Origin: Mikania micrantha
Lineage: Eukaryota > Streptophyta > Magnoliopsida > Asterales > Asteraceae
Length of the DNA stretch: 64,000 nucleotides
Assembly: GCA_009363875.1 (NCBI GenBank)
Contig: CM018695.1
Span: 47,477,161-47,541,160, forward strand
Direction of reading: 5' to 3'
The notes below the pieces were generated by a model. That model was not told the DNA's origin. It searched no databases and saw nothing but the letters and a program-made list of their open reading frames with translations. The position numbers were made by a program, and so were the translations under genes. This document shows positions 23,001 through 34,121 of this stretch, in pieces. Numbering within the stretch: position 1 is the first letter of the stretch; each line of letters begins with the position of its first letter.

Positions 23001-23545
23001 TGGATGTGTCAGTGACATGATTTAGTGAGAAGAATTCTTGGGAAATTGGATTTGGTAAACATATTAAAATAATAATGATAATGAGAAACAATTACGCATT
23101 GGTTAGATCACAAGTATAATTATAAACGCGAATGTTATTTCAGAAAGGTTAGCCTAATAGTGTGTTCGTGTGGGTGAAGATTCACACGAATACATCTATT
23201 AGGAATAATAATTCTGAAACGATGTTCCATAAATTTATAAATCAAGTTGTAATGCGATACGAGCGTTGTATTTGTAAAGGTGACGATTTTTATAAATATA
23301 AACGTTAGTTACGCGTTCAAACGAGATAACTAAAATAAATATTTTTACGGTATTTAAATTAACAAAAAGGATTTAAAATGTGTATCAGGAATTAAACCTT
23401 AAACGATTTTAAATAAAATCAACGATTTTAAATAAAATCATTTTTATTAAACATTTCGTATTTTAAATATAAATTACCCAAAACCGAGCAAATAAAACCG
23501 TTAACACGTAAACGAAAGGAACCAGACACACGGGATTTACCCAGG

Positions 23546-23554
23546 CTATAAAAG
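23546..23554 (+). promoter_or_regulatory. TATA box of the terminal array LTR
   Basis: CTATAAAAG, about 30 bp before a CT-rich leader that opens CTGTTCTTTCCCTTC. The best TATA box in the window. The seven array units stop 5' of this point, so they lack it. Confidence 0.6.
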
Positions 23555-23929
23555 CCTGTTCTTTCCCTTCTTCATTCATTTTTCACACTCATTGTCTCTC
23601 TAAAACTCTTCCACCGTCCACTTTCTCTCTCTAAAACCTCTCTCTAGATATCTCTCTCAAATCTCCACCATCTTACTTGATTTTTGTTGCAAAACGTTTC
23701 CCCACATGTAAAGATCAAGAACCCACGAAGATTTTTTGAGCTATTACAGCCTCCAAGAAGGTAAATCTGAGTGATTTCTTTGAGGTTTTGAGCCCCAACA
23801 AGAACCAGTGCTTTTACAAACTTAAAACCTTATTAACCTTTCTTAGAAACATGAGAATCATGATCTCCAAACCATATGAAAACCTGCAAATAACTTGAAG
23901 ATGTTTGCAGCAGCATATGGAAGACGATG

Positions 23930-24300
23930 AACAGTGTATGTCAAACTTAGTAGTGTCGACAGGGACACCTTTGAACTTACTAGTCTCGACAAGCACCCTC
24001 ATCTAACTTAACTTTTTTCGAACTTGTGCTCCAACGATACTGATCTGGCGAGATTGTCTCCATCGATATTTTTGGGACAAGCTGCCATCGAACTTAATAG
24101 GTTCGATGATGGCTCATCGATATTAACAGTCTTGACCAAGGTCTCCGTTGAACTTAGCCATCGAAACTAACCTTCGAACTTAGTCCATTTGTCTGTCGAT
24201 ATTAGATTCATTGAACCTGATAATCTCGATAACCATTTCCCCGAACATATTAATATCGATGGATTGATGGGTGTGTCGATTCAACTAATATCGATGGATG
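23930..24300. repeat. TCGATATT / GAACTTA motif tract in array LTR
   Basis: Alternating motifs TCGAYATTA, TCGACAAG and CGAACTTAGT, loosely repeated. It holds the same place after the leader as the CGAACC tract of LTR A and the GGCCGAAT tract of LTR B. Confidence 0.6.
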
Positions 24301-25528
24301 CATACACACATAATAATAACTAACTTAAAGAGTATATTTGCATGCATCCATGTACGCATCCATGCATGCATGTATATTCTAAGTTACCACCTTTTATAAA
24401 ATCTATACATATAAGTTAAAATGACTTAGCCTTTGAATTAATGTCACCATCATTATTTAACTAAACCTAATAAAGTTTTAGAACCCTAAATTATGATGGT
24501 TACAACTTATGTAAGACATAAATATATCATTTTAACTTGGATAAACTCACACGGATAATACGATTCCTAAATTTTAAAATTAAACACACAACACATTTCA
24601 CATGGATAAGAACACATGAATTCATGAGTACAACACATATGAAAAATACAGGTTGTTGAGTTGTTGTTGGTCCCACAATAGTGAGCGTTCATTTCACAAA
24701 CGCAAATCCCTAACATCACTGTGAATTCTCATAACCCCCTTTTTAAATCTTTTTACTTTTAAACTCGGTGGTGGAACATGTATACTTAAACTCTTTTGCT
24801 TTGATATAACACTTGTGAAACTTGGATATCATTGATGTATTGACACTAGACTCGCATAATGATTCATCACACTGTTGATTGACTCAACTTCGTTCTCCGC
24901 ATTGCATAGGATAAACTCTAATGCATATAAAACCATCGTTGATTGAGTTGACTACAGTCCTCCGCCATGATTCCTCATACTGCTGATTGAGTTGACTTCG
25001 GTCCTCTGTAGTACATTAAGTTAAACTCATTATTGTGATTATTGGATTGAATTTACTTGGAATTTTGGTTGAACTTACTTGGATTATTTGTGATCTGCTT
25101 GTTAATGAATGTACAGGATATGATCATCTTTACAGGTTCACATGTGTTCACTAAAACTCTTACAATCACTTTTGGTGTGTGTTAATCTTATGATTACTCA
25201 CCAACTACATCTGCAGTTGACATTTGATTTTCTACATGTTTCAGGGAATGAGGAGAAGTAGGTAGAGAATGATATCTTTACATCTTTTGGATATCATCAC
25301 TTAGCTAAATTAACTGGATCACTGAAGACTAAGATTTAGTTAAATTAAATACATCTTTTGCTTATTTTGTTGAAATTGATTCATGATAGAAATGATTTTT
25401 GTGTAAATACTTTAAATGATTATATGAAATTTGATGATGCATTTTAGTTGCCCACGAACATTTAAACAATCTGCACATTCCTCGTGATATCCCGACGTTT
25501 CCGCCGTCGGTTGGGGTGTTACACATTA

Positions 25529-26154
25529 TTTAGGAATTCAAATCACGCAGGATTTGAGTGAAATTAAAATTTCACAATCTAACTATGCAATGAGGATTTC
25601 GAAAGAAGCAGGAATGACTCATTGAAACTCCACCAAATGCCCAATGGAGCCTGGAGCAATTGTGTCAAAAGATGAAAACGGAGAACTAGTTAATCCAACA
25701 ACATACCGAAGAATGATTGGGTGTTTACGGTATCTCTTGCACACTAGACGGGATCTCTCCTTTGCAGCAAGTGTTGCTAGCAGTTTCATTATCGTCATGT
25801 GAAGCCGAGTTTCTGGCCGAAACTGCAGCAGCATGCCAAGCGCTTTGGCTGCAAGGTGTTCTTGTGGAGATAACCGGATGGAAGGAAAACCCGATATTAC
25901 TTAAAGTTGATAATAAGTCAGCTTTGGCATTAATGAAAAACCCAGTTTTCCATGGTAGAAGTAAATATATTCATATTCGTTATCATTTTATTCGCGAGTT
26001 TGTGGATCGTGAACAAGCTCTGGTGAAGCATGTTAGTAGAGAAGAACAAAAGGCTAATATTTCGACAAAACCTTTAGCTCAAGTCAAGTTTAACGAGATG
26101 AGACAGCTACATCGAGTAGAAGACCTGCCTAGTTTGATTCAAAAATTAGGGTGA
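25529..26154 (+). pseudogene. Copia element G: RT end and RNase H
   Basis: Continues the copia RT broken at 13408: YLGIQITQDLSEIKISQSNY, then KCPMEPGAIVSKDENGELVN and TYRRMIGCLRYLLHTRRDLS. An internal deletion of several hundred bases (near 25760-25780) then joins it to the RNase H end, open to 26153: LSSCEAEFLAETAAACQALW, VDNKSALALMKNPVFHGRSK and HIRYHFIREFVDREQALVKH. The catalytic Glu (CEAEF) and Asp (VDNKSA) are present; the first Asp lies in the deleted part. Confidence 0.87.
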
Positions 26155-26157
26155 TGA

Positions 26158-26294
26158 ATGTTGGTTTAATTTCAAATCGATCCATATGAATAGGGATCGA
26201 CCCGTGTGGTAGAGGCGGTGTGGCCAAAGCCTAAAGGGATAAACTCAAACTAATTTTTTATTGTTTGGTAATTAAGTCGTGGTTACCAAGTTGA

Positions 26295-26303
<9 letters not shown>
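26158..26303 (+). mobile_element. Start of copia element G 3' LTR
   Basis: TGTTGG follows shortly after the RNase H stop, the usual copia LTR start. Only about 145 bp precede the (TA)n tract, and I see no matching end, so the extent is unsure. Confidence 0.4.

Positions 26304-26359
<56 letters not shown>
26304..26359. repeat. (TA)n tract
   Basis: Pure TA/AT dinucleotide run. Further pure runs lie at 26614-26665, 27910-27953 and 29204-29249, with short TA joints at 28395-28402 and 28825-28834. They separate the foldback elements listed below. Confidence 0.95.
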
Positions 26360-26364
<5 letters not shown>

Positions 26365-26611
26365 AGGATCCGTTCTTAACCCTCCTTATTGAGATAACCC
26401 GAATTAACCCATGAAGATAACCCCGAATCTTTTGTTTTTTTTTTCAAAATCTTTGTTTTACAAGTACAAGAGTATGTTCTTTTATGTGTTTGTTCAAATT
26501 CTTTTTCGTTTGAGATCCTACATCACTGTAATTTGCCTTACAGCACTGTAAATATTACAGTGGGTTAATTTGGGTTATGTCAATAAGGGTGGGTTATTAT
26601 AGGATGCGAAT

Positions 26612-26613
<2 letters not shown>
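26360..26613. mobile_element. MITE-like foldback element 1 between (TA)n tracts
   Basis: Starts GGGTAAGGATCCGTTCTTAA and ends in a reverse complement-like sequence (GGGTGGGTTATTATAGGATG, then CGAATCC). Imperfect terminal inverted repeats of about 35 bp; no coding capacity. Confidence 0.7.
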
Positions 26614-26665
<52 letters not shown>

Positions 26666-26668
<3 letters not shown>

Positions 26669-27907
26669 AAGTGATCTATTCATAACCTTAGGATTAAGAA
26701 ATAACCCAATAACCTCACCATATTTAAGGATCAAATTTTAAGATTCTAATCTAATTGTTCATATTAAATTATAATAAAAGAATATATTTGATTTGAAAGA
26801 AAATGGAATAAGGGTATTAATGTAATTTGCTATATTATTAAAGTTACCCCCTCTTTTTTTAAACATCCATAACTTTTTTATGCTATAATATTTTTTATAA
26901 AAATTGCACCATTTTACTTGTCTTGTTTTTCTCTTTAATTATGTTATAGTCTTGACTGGGTTTTTTTTTTTTCGGATGTTCGTATTTACACCAATGTAAC
27001 AAATATAAAAATAACAAATTATTTGTAGAATAAATAGGGGTTACGTTTAAGAGTGTAAACGAGCCAAGCCGATCCCGAGCTCGTTAATTACGTTATATTC
27101 TTGACTAGGTTTTTTTATTTTTTCCGGATGCTCGTTAATTACGTTATATTCTTGATTTTGTAACGAATTTTGGTTTTTAAAGTATTCAAATATGTTTACA
27201 ATCTTGTAGATATAATTTTTAAATTATTAAAATGTATTTACAATCTTATAGATGTAACAAATATTGGTTTTTATCAACAAAATGTTATAGTATTTTTTTA
27301 AAGTATTAAAATGTATTTATAATCTTGTAGATATATTTTTTTAAAGTATTAAGATGTATTTACATTGACGAATTTTGGTTTTTATCAACAAAATGTTATA
27401 GTATTTTTTTAAAGTATTATAATGTATTTACAATCTTGTAAATATAACGAATTTTGGAGCATCCGGAAAAAATAAAAAAACCTAGTCAAGAATATAACGT
27501 AATTAACGACCTCGAGATAGGCTTGGCTCGTTTACACTCTTAAACGTAACCCCTATTTATTATACAACAATGTAAACCCAAACTCGTTACAAATAATTTG
27601 TTATTTTTATACTTGTTAGATTGGTATAAATACGAGCATCCGAAAAAAAATAAAAAAACATAGTCAAGACTATAACGGAATTAAAGAGAAAAATGAGACG
27701 AGTAAAATGGTGCAATTTTCATAAAAAAATATTATAGTATAAAAAAGTTATCGATGTATAAAAAAGAGGGGGTAAGTTAGTACATAAACCAATTTACTAA
27801 TATGCCCTTATCAGATTTAATAACATAAATCCATGTGTTTAATTTTGATTGGGTAATTAGAGTTAATGGGTTATTGCCATAAAGAGGGGTTATAATTAGA
27901 TCACAAT

Positions 27908-27909
<2 letters not shown>
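26666..27909. mobile_element. MITE-like foldback element 2, long inverted arms
   Basis: Ends GGGAAGTGATCTA and TAGATCACAATCC. Two arms of about 350 bp (about 26810-27170 and 27430-27790) are reverse complements: both carry the AACGTAATTAACG / CGTTAATTACGTT and GTCAAGAATATAACG motifs and the GGGGTTACGTTTAAGAGTGT block. The centre is AT-rich with AATGTATTTACAATCTTGTA repeats. No ORF of note. Confidence 0.75.
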
Positions 27910-27953
<44 letters not shown>

Positions 27954-27957
<4 letters not shown>

Positions 27958-28394
27958 ACTGTTCAAATAATAACCACTCTTAAAGCAATAACCCATATAA
28001 CTTTGCCAAGATGAGGCCAAATCTTGAATTTTTTTTGAACATTATTGTAGCACAATTAGAACACTATGTTCTTTTATGAGTTTGTGAAAATTTATCACCG
28101 TTTAAGGTATATATACATATCAAGGGTAATGTTCACATAATAGCACACTCTAAGCATTAACCCAAATAACTTTACCAAGATTAAGCCAAATCTTGGATTA
28201 AATATTAATCACTATTTAATACGTAACATCTTTGTAAGTGTATAACTTACAGTATTGTAATTGTTTTAGGACCAAAACTTAAAATGATGTTACGTCTTAA
28301 ACAGTGATAATTTTCGCAAACTCGTAAAAGAAGAAACTTTTGTAAATGTGTTACAATGATGTTTTAAGAGTGGCTTATTATATGTTCACAATCC
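27954..28394. mobile_element. MITE-like foldback element 3, possibly composite
   Basis: Starts GTGAACTGTTCAAATAATAA, ends TATGTTCACAATCC. A second start-like sequence (AGGGTAATGTTCACATAATA) lies at about 28118, so one element may be inserted in, or recombined with, a relative. Confidence 0.6.
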
Positions 28395-28402
28395 TATATA
28401 TA

Positions 28403-28824
28403 GGGGAAAGATCAAATAAGAAGAAATTTTTGCCTAAGAAAAGTAAGAACTAATATAAGTTTGACACGTGGCATTATAATTTAGGTTTAACATCTTATTT
28501 TTTATAATAGAATTTTATTTTTCAATAATAGATTCTTTTTTTGTACTGTATTTGTGTTTTTTGTACTGTATCTTTTATATTTTTTACTACAATTTTATAT
28601 TTTTTGTATTGAATTCTTTTATTTTGTGATGGATTTTTATTTTTCGTACTGCTTTTTTTGTATTAAATTTTTGATTTCTTTTACTGGATTTTATTTATTT
28701 TTTTGTACTAAATTTAGTTTTTTGTACTAAATTTCTTGTTTTTATATTTTTATAATGGCACATGTCAAACTCATATTGCTTCTCACTGTTCAAGCAAAAA
28801 TCTTTTCTTAGTGGATCTAACCTC
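28403..28824. mobile_element. MITE-like element 4 (A/T-rich core)
   Basis: Starts GGGGAAAGATCAAATAAGAA with AAATTTTTGCCTAAGAAAAG; ends CAAGCAAAAATCTTTTCTTA and GTGGATCTAACC, an imperfect inverted repeat of the start. The core is a run of TTTTTGTACTG-like repeats. Confidence 0.65.
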
Positions 28825-28834
28825 TATATATATA

Positions 28835-29200
28835 GGGAAAGGATAAAAAACTAACCCACTAAATATGCAATAACCCGAAATAACTAGTCAAGTTCAAGCC
28901 AAATCTTTGAATTTTTTTAATATCATTGTAAACACATTTAGAAAACTTTCTAATTTTATGTGTTTATGTAAATTTATCACCGTTTGAGAGTTAACATCAT
29001 TTTAAGTTTTTAACTTACAGCACTGTAAGTGTTTTTAGCCAAAAACTTAAAACGATGTTAACACAAACGGTGATGAATATACGCAAAATCATAAAATAAA
29101 AAAGTGTTCTAAATGTGTTTACAATGATGTTAAAATAATCAAAGATTTGGCTTCATTTTGACGGGTTATTGCACATTTAGTGGGTTATATATACTTCCAT

Positions 29201-29203
<3 letters not shown>
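28835..29203. mobile_element. MITE-like foldback element 5
   Basis: Starts GGGAAAGGATAAAAAACTAA, CCCACTAAATATGCAATAAC; ends GCACATTTAGTGGGTTATAT. The inner palindrome is centred near 29025 (AACTTACAGCACTGTAAG). Confidence 0.7.
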
Positions 29204-29249
<46 letters not shown>

Positions 29250-29252
<3 letters not shown>

Positions 29253-29638
29253 AGAGGTTCAAATGTTAACCCTCCCTTATATCGTTAGCCCGTGTTAACC
29301 CGGCATTTTTTGCCCGAATCTTTGTTTATTTTCATGGTTTTTGTTATACATAAATAGGGGGTTTCTTTTTTGTGTTTTTGCTAATTCATCACCGTTTAGA
29401 AATTATTTACAAGTGTAAGTAAGTGTAAGTTACTTACATTAAGTGTAGTGTAAGTAACTTACACTTACTTACACTTGTAAATAATTTCTAAACGGTGATG
29501 AATTAGCAAAAACACAAAAAAGAAACCCCCATATTTATGTATAACAAAACCCATGAAAAAAAACAAAGATTCGGGCAAAAAATGCTGGGTTAACACGGGT
29601 TAACAATATAAAGGAGGGTTAATAATGGAACCATCCCC
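29250..29638. mobile_element. MITE-like element 6, near-perfect palindrome
   Basis: About 390 bp that folds on itself almost along its whole length: GTGTTAACCCGGCATTTTTT against AAAAAATGCTGGGTTAACAC, and CACCGTTTAGAAATTATTTA against TAAATAATTTCTAAACGGTG. The centre lies near 29440 in GTAAGT repeats. Confidence 0.8.
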
Positions 29639-30009
29639 TATATATATGAACTTTGCAAAATTATTTTAGGAGGCTCCGGTAAATTGATTAGTTGTGTGTT
29701 CACTTCTTCATGTTAGAGGTCAATAGTTCGATTATTTGCCCTTTTTTGGGAGCTTTTAGGGAGATGCCAGGCCTGTTCAGGATACACCATCCATAAGAGT
29801 CAGATGGCCCATATGGGTCGTATGGATATTTTATCCCGATTAAATCTGACACATCCAATCATAGTACTGACACGGTTCGTCGATGCCATCCATGTGACCC
29901 GTATGGTGCCAATCATTTGACTTCTTGGTGCGCACATCAGTTATTTGACGTGATGTTTGGATAAACCCTCAGTTTGCGTGCGGATACATACTGTACAAGG
30001 AACAATATA
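29639..30009. other. Non-coding flank left of solo LTR B, perhaps a MULE end
   Basis: No gene. A segment at about 29780-29990 contains palindromic pieces (GGGTCGTATGG, GTGACCCGTATGG, CTGACACATCC) similar to those at 43850-44000, beyond the other end of the MULE remains. It may be terminal MULE sequence. The piece ends in the ATATA target site of LTR B. Confidence 0.35.
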
Positions 30010-31079
30010 TGTAACATTAGTACCGGAATCGTACCGGAACAGTGATCGCAACAGTGCCATGAAAAGTAATCAGGTATGAACTCTACGTATTTCAGTGTAT
30101 TTCATTATTTTATCATAGATCATTGTCAGTTTGTGTTATCAAATGACAAATTCTAAATCATTTCGGAGAAACTAAACTCAGTAAACATGGTTCATCAGCC
30201 AGATAATTATCTGACAATACAGAACCATCATGTGATTATGTATTAGGATTTTATTATGTATAAACATATGTGAGGCCTTACAGAACAAAACAACAACAGA
30301 TGTCGTTACGTGAATGCTAAACCGACGGATTATTCGTATAGGTGACGATCTGTACGAATATATCTGAACGTTTAACGTTCTGAATGATATTCGATAATTA
30401 GAAAACAATATTGAAAAGTATAGTTATCGTCGTGTCATACGGGTGACGATTCGAACGAATACGCGCGACGACCATACGATTCGATTTTAAACAATGAATT
30501 AAATGTTTCTGAAAATTTAAAATAAATGAAAGATATTTAGTTAATTTACTAGGAATAACAACCTAAAATAATTTTATAAAATTCTATTTTAAAACCGAGT
30601 CGTTTCGTTACGAAAATGACGAGAAACCGACGCTTTTACGTGAAACCGAGCGAAACCGAACGAACCCGAACGTATTTTCACCTCATTTAATGAGGCATTC
30701 AAGGCCTCAACCACCACCACCAACCAGCCCACACTCAAAATTTTCGGAGCTCCCTCTCTTTACTCTCTCTCTAGAATCCTCACCTTCTTTCTAAGATTTC
30801 TCATCCATTTCTCAACAAAATAGTGTGATTTTGGTGCCAAAACAACCACCTCAACTTGTATAACACGAAAGTACAACCTATCTAAGCCATCATCCATCTG
30901 ATTTGAGGTAAAAATCATGATTTGTGTTCGGTTTTAGGGTTTGAAAACCATCATGGTCGCCTCCCTTTTAGAACCGGTTTTAACCACCATACCTTAGGGA
31001 AACACCACAAAAATACTCTTAGGATGATGTAAGAACAACTACCATGTCAATCCTTAGTGTTTTAGCTTCAAAATCCAGG

Positions 31080-31380
31080 ATTGCCCTTGCAAAACCCGAT
31101 CGGCCGAATGACCACATCAGGTGGCCGAATGGGTGTGTGCAGGCCGAATGACCAGCTATTCGGTAGTGTCCTCACTCGGTAGTCCTTCGGCTGAATGGCC
31201 TCATGCTGAGCCAAACCTCTCATTCGCTCGGCCCCTCCTTCGGCCGACAGCCATTCGACAACCCAACTCATTCTCCCCACCCCTTCGGCTGGGACCTCCA
31301 TTCGATCGGCCAGCTTGATACGGCAGGCACTCTTTCGGCCCAGCATCACATTCGGACCCATGATATTCCGATCAAGCTGA
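31080..31380. repeat. GGCCGAAT / TTCGGC motif tract in LTR B
   Basis: GGCCGAATG and its complement-like CATTCGGC recur about 15 times. Open frames of 65-97 codons cross it on both strands, explained by the repeat. Confidence 0.75.
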
Positions 31381-32739
31381 TTCGAAGTAGGTTGTTATGT
31401 GTGGGATGACTATGTGGTATGCATGGGGCGTGTGGGTGTATGGGTGTGAGTGCATGCATGCATGGATATCTATTAGGGTTAAATTATGAGGTAATAAACT
31501 AAGGGCTTTTCTTGAGTAACAATGGAAATTAACCATGGATGTGGGGCGGTCTAAGACACAAGGCATTATTTAAAGGATGTCATGAACTAGGGTTTTTAGA
31601 GAAGGAACCCAAGTTGTAAATTCCCTTTATGATTAAGGATTTATAATGCAAACACTTACATGAGCAAGGATTAGACTATAACATGAATGTCATGGTCATC
31701 CTTTTAGACTAATACAATCTGATTTTATTAAACTAAAACTGTTATTATTATAGTGAGGAGTACACTATGGATCAAGACAGTGACTAAGAATAAGGATGTC
31801 GGCTTCATAACCAACATCCAACACTTAGACAACTCATAATACCATATAACTACACGATATAGTTATATGAACTATCTAGGGTGGGTTGTACAAAGAAGTG
31901 ATCAAGTAGTCAATTGGAAATCAAAAGCTAGTAATTGGGCCCAAGATTAATCCGATGGGAATAACCTAAGCCCATCTTGATTAATTTTATTTCTCTTAAA
32001 TTAATATATGTTTTAACTAAAGAATTGTAATAAGTACTTGTGGGATAAGGGTTGATTGATGGGTAATACGTTTAGACTAGATAAAAAGGATCCTAGAAAC
32101 ACATTAGTAAAATAGGACACTTAGTTGCCCACCATGACCAAAACCCTAGATACGAATATTATACACACTTATCGTCTACGAATCTTCTTAAAATAACTCA
32201 GGTGCTAAAGATACATAGGCAACAATCAAAGAGCGCGCATATTTTTTGTGGTTCATTTGCACAGCAACACAGGTGAGTTCATTGCCCCTTTTCTAAACAT
32301 TTTTGTTTGCAAACGCGGGGCTGAGAAGCATGCGTAAATCTTTTTACTTAAATTGTTTTACGTAAATGTTTTTACTTATTTTATGCTTTATAGATGCTTA
32401 TTTATACTCCTAGAATCTTGTCTAGGTTATTGCTATGCAGAATTAACTATCAAGTTAAATAATTACTCTTTTGAGTAATACTTTAATTCTAAACTCTAAA
32501 CAAACCCTTAGTCCATAGAGTTCAAATTCAAGAATCTAAATTTGAAGTGAAATCAAAAGAACCAAGCTAAAGATCAAATGCAATGGAATCTAATCCAGTG
32601 TGTGATCAGTAAAATAAGGATCCTACTCCAGAATCAAGAGAATCATGTGAATCATTACCGTGTGTGAATCATGGAAATAATGAAATCATTAACACCTAAT
32701 GAAATCATTAATTGCTTAAGTTAAGGTGGATGTCAGTTG

Positions 32740-33010
32740 TATGTAAATCAAGACCACGTGTAACACACGGAAAGTCCCGTCACAGTAGTAGACTCTTGTA
32801 GTCTAGCTACATGGGCATAACTTAAACTATCAAATAAAATCATGAGAATCAAGAAGATCATAATCAAAGGATATCCTAAAGTTCCGACTTATACAGTAGA
32901 CCTTGTGGGTCAAGCTGATATGGGCAAATCATGAAAGTCCCAACGCATACACGTAGACTCCTTGTGGGTCATGCCTGATATTGGCCACGTGTGAGAGGGT
33001 ACAACTTGGA
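32740..33010. repeat. Imperfect ~75-90-bp repeats in LTR B
   Basis: Three related blocks with AAAGTCCC or AAAGTTCC, ACAGTAGAC or ACGTAGAC, CTTGTGGGTC and GATATGGGC. They lie just upstream of the duplicated core, as the ~90-bp repeats do in LTR A. Confidence 0.55.
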
Positions 33011-33214
33011 CAAACACCAACAACTAAGTCTAATTGATTGAGTCAAATAAGGTCCAATCATCATGTCTTAGTTGTATTTAAATGATTAATTATTAGTTTA
33101 ATTGATAATTTAATATCATATTTCTACAAGTGTTTTGGTGTAATCATGAATACATGGTGAACCCAATGAATCAAAGGTATTTCAATTTGCGGAAACCAAA
33201 AACTAAGATGAAGG

Positions 33215-33600
33215 TGTATGGAGTGGAACGCTTAATTATCATTAACAACAGTATGCTAAGCAGTCCGGTATGTGGTGGGACAGTGGCTGGGCGGGCGGTA
33301 AGTTCGACCCTACATATGCCCTATATATAAGCATACTTGATTGGATAGCATAGGTGGTTGTTGGTGAGGTTAAGGTTGTCATTTCGGGGGATCAAGGTAA
33401 TCATATTCAGGGTAATCAAATGCTATAAATCAATTGTTATGGAATCAAAGGTATGGGATGAAATGCTTAATTATCACCAGGAACAATATATCATGCGGGT
33501 TAGTATGTGGTGGGACGGTGGCTGGGCGGGCGGTAAGTTCGACCCTACATATGCCCTATATATAAGCATACTGAATTGGATGGTATAGGTGGTTAGTGGT
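33215..33600 (+). repeat. Duplicated ~235-bp core module in LTR B
   Basis: Two direct copies of ATGTGGTGGGAC-GGCTGGGCGGGCGGTAAG-TTCGACCCTACATATGCCCTATATATAAGC (given in parts), at about 33238-33345 and 33470-33580. In both, ATATGC and GCATAC flank CCTATATATAA as an inverted repeat with one mismatch. Confidence 0.85.
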
Positions 33601-34121
33601 GAGGTTAAGGTTGTCATTCAGGTTGTTCAAACTTTACCAACCATGTGTTGACTTGATCTTTTTGCATGACTTCTCAGGTGAGGAACATGTCAACTAAGAG
33701 GTTATTTCTCTTGGACTAGGATACCAGTTAGAGGACCTAGCTTTTTTGGACCTGTATATTTTGAAGCATCATTTTACAGATTCATTTTGTATATCTTGTG
33801 CAGATACAAGATAGAAGAATTATGATGATTGATAGTAGATTTACATTGTCAAATTATGAACTAAACTGATGTAATTTAACTTTGTAATTCTATTTTCATT
33901 TAGTAGTTTCTCATTTATATATCATGTGCAATGTAAACAATCTGATCATTTCGATTATCACTCACGATATCACGCCCCGGGTACCTTCCGCCCGATAGGG
34001 AAATCCGATCCAACCCTGCCGGTTCGGGGTGTGACAATATAGTACTCGTTTTCTTCATTCAATCTCTTCTTTGTTAATTATTTGTTTTCTGTAGTTTCGA
34101 AATCGTATTAAAAGTTTAACG

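Larger units (their letters stand above)
13409..25523 (+). mobile_element. Retrotransposon-derived tandem array: seven ~1.29-kb units plus one full LTR
   Basis: One 12,115-bp insertion in the RT of copia element G. It starts TGTAACATC, ends GGGGTGTTACA, and is flanked by AATTA (13404-13408) and CATTA (25524-25528), a 5-bp target duplication with one change. Inside there is no gag, protease or RT. Seven units of 1284-1291 bp follow head to tail, each made of the first ~615 bp of the LTR, an abrupt junction, then ~670 bp of integrase C-terminus/chromodomain and polypurine tract, after which the next TG follows. The last TG opens a full-length LTR. Likely history: deletion from inside the 5' LTR to the integrase, then unequal exchange. 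Coding type is Tekay/Del-like chromovirus. Confidence 0.9.
22431..25523 (+). mobile_element. Terminal full-length LTR of the array (3093 bp)
   Basis: Begins TTTAACATC (TG mutated to TT) after a polypurine tract and ends GGGGTGTTACA at the copia target site. The first ~615 bp equal the LTR part of the units. Where each unit jumps to integrase (GGGAATTGG), this copy reads on as GGGAAATTGGATTTGG, showing the true LTR sequence. It then has a TATA box (23546), CT-rich leader, a TCGATATT/GAACTTA tract (23930-24300) and a 3' part resembling the LTR A end (ACAATCTGCACATTCCTCGT). Confidence 0.87.
30010..34036 (+). mobile_element. Solo LTR B, Tekay-like family of LTR A (4027 bp, TSD ATATA)
   Basis: Starts TGTAACATTAG, ends CGGGGTGTGACA, and is flanked on both sides by ATATA (30005-30009, 34037-34041). 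No internal domain or polypurine tract adjoins it, so it is a solo LTR left by LTR-LTR recombination. It shares the CGTATAGGTGACGATCTGTA block and the final 120 bp with LTR A. The inner order is the same: CT-rich leader near 30740, motif tract 31080-31380, duplicated core 33215-33600. Confidence 0.92.
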
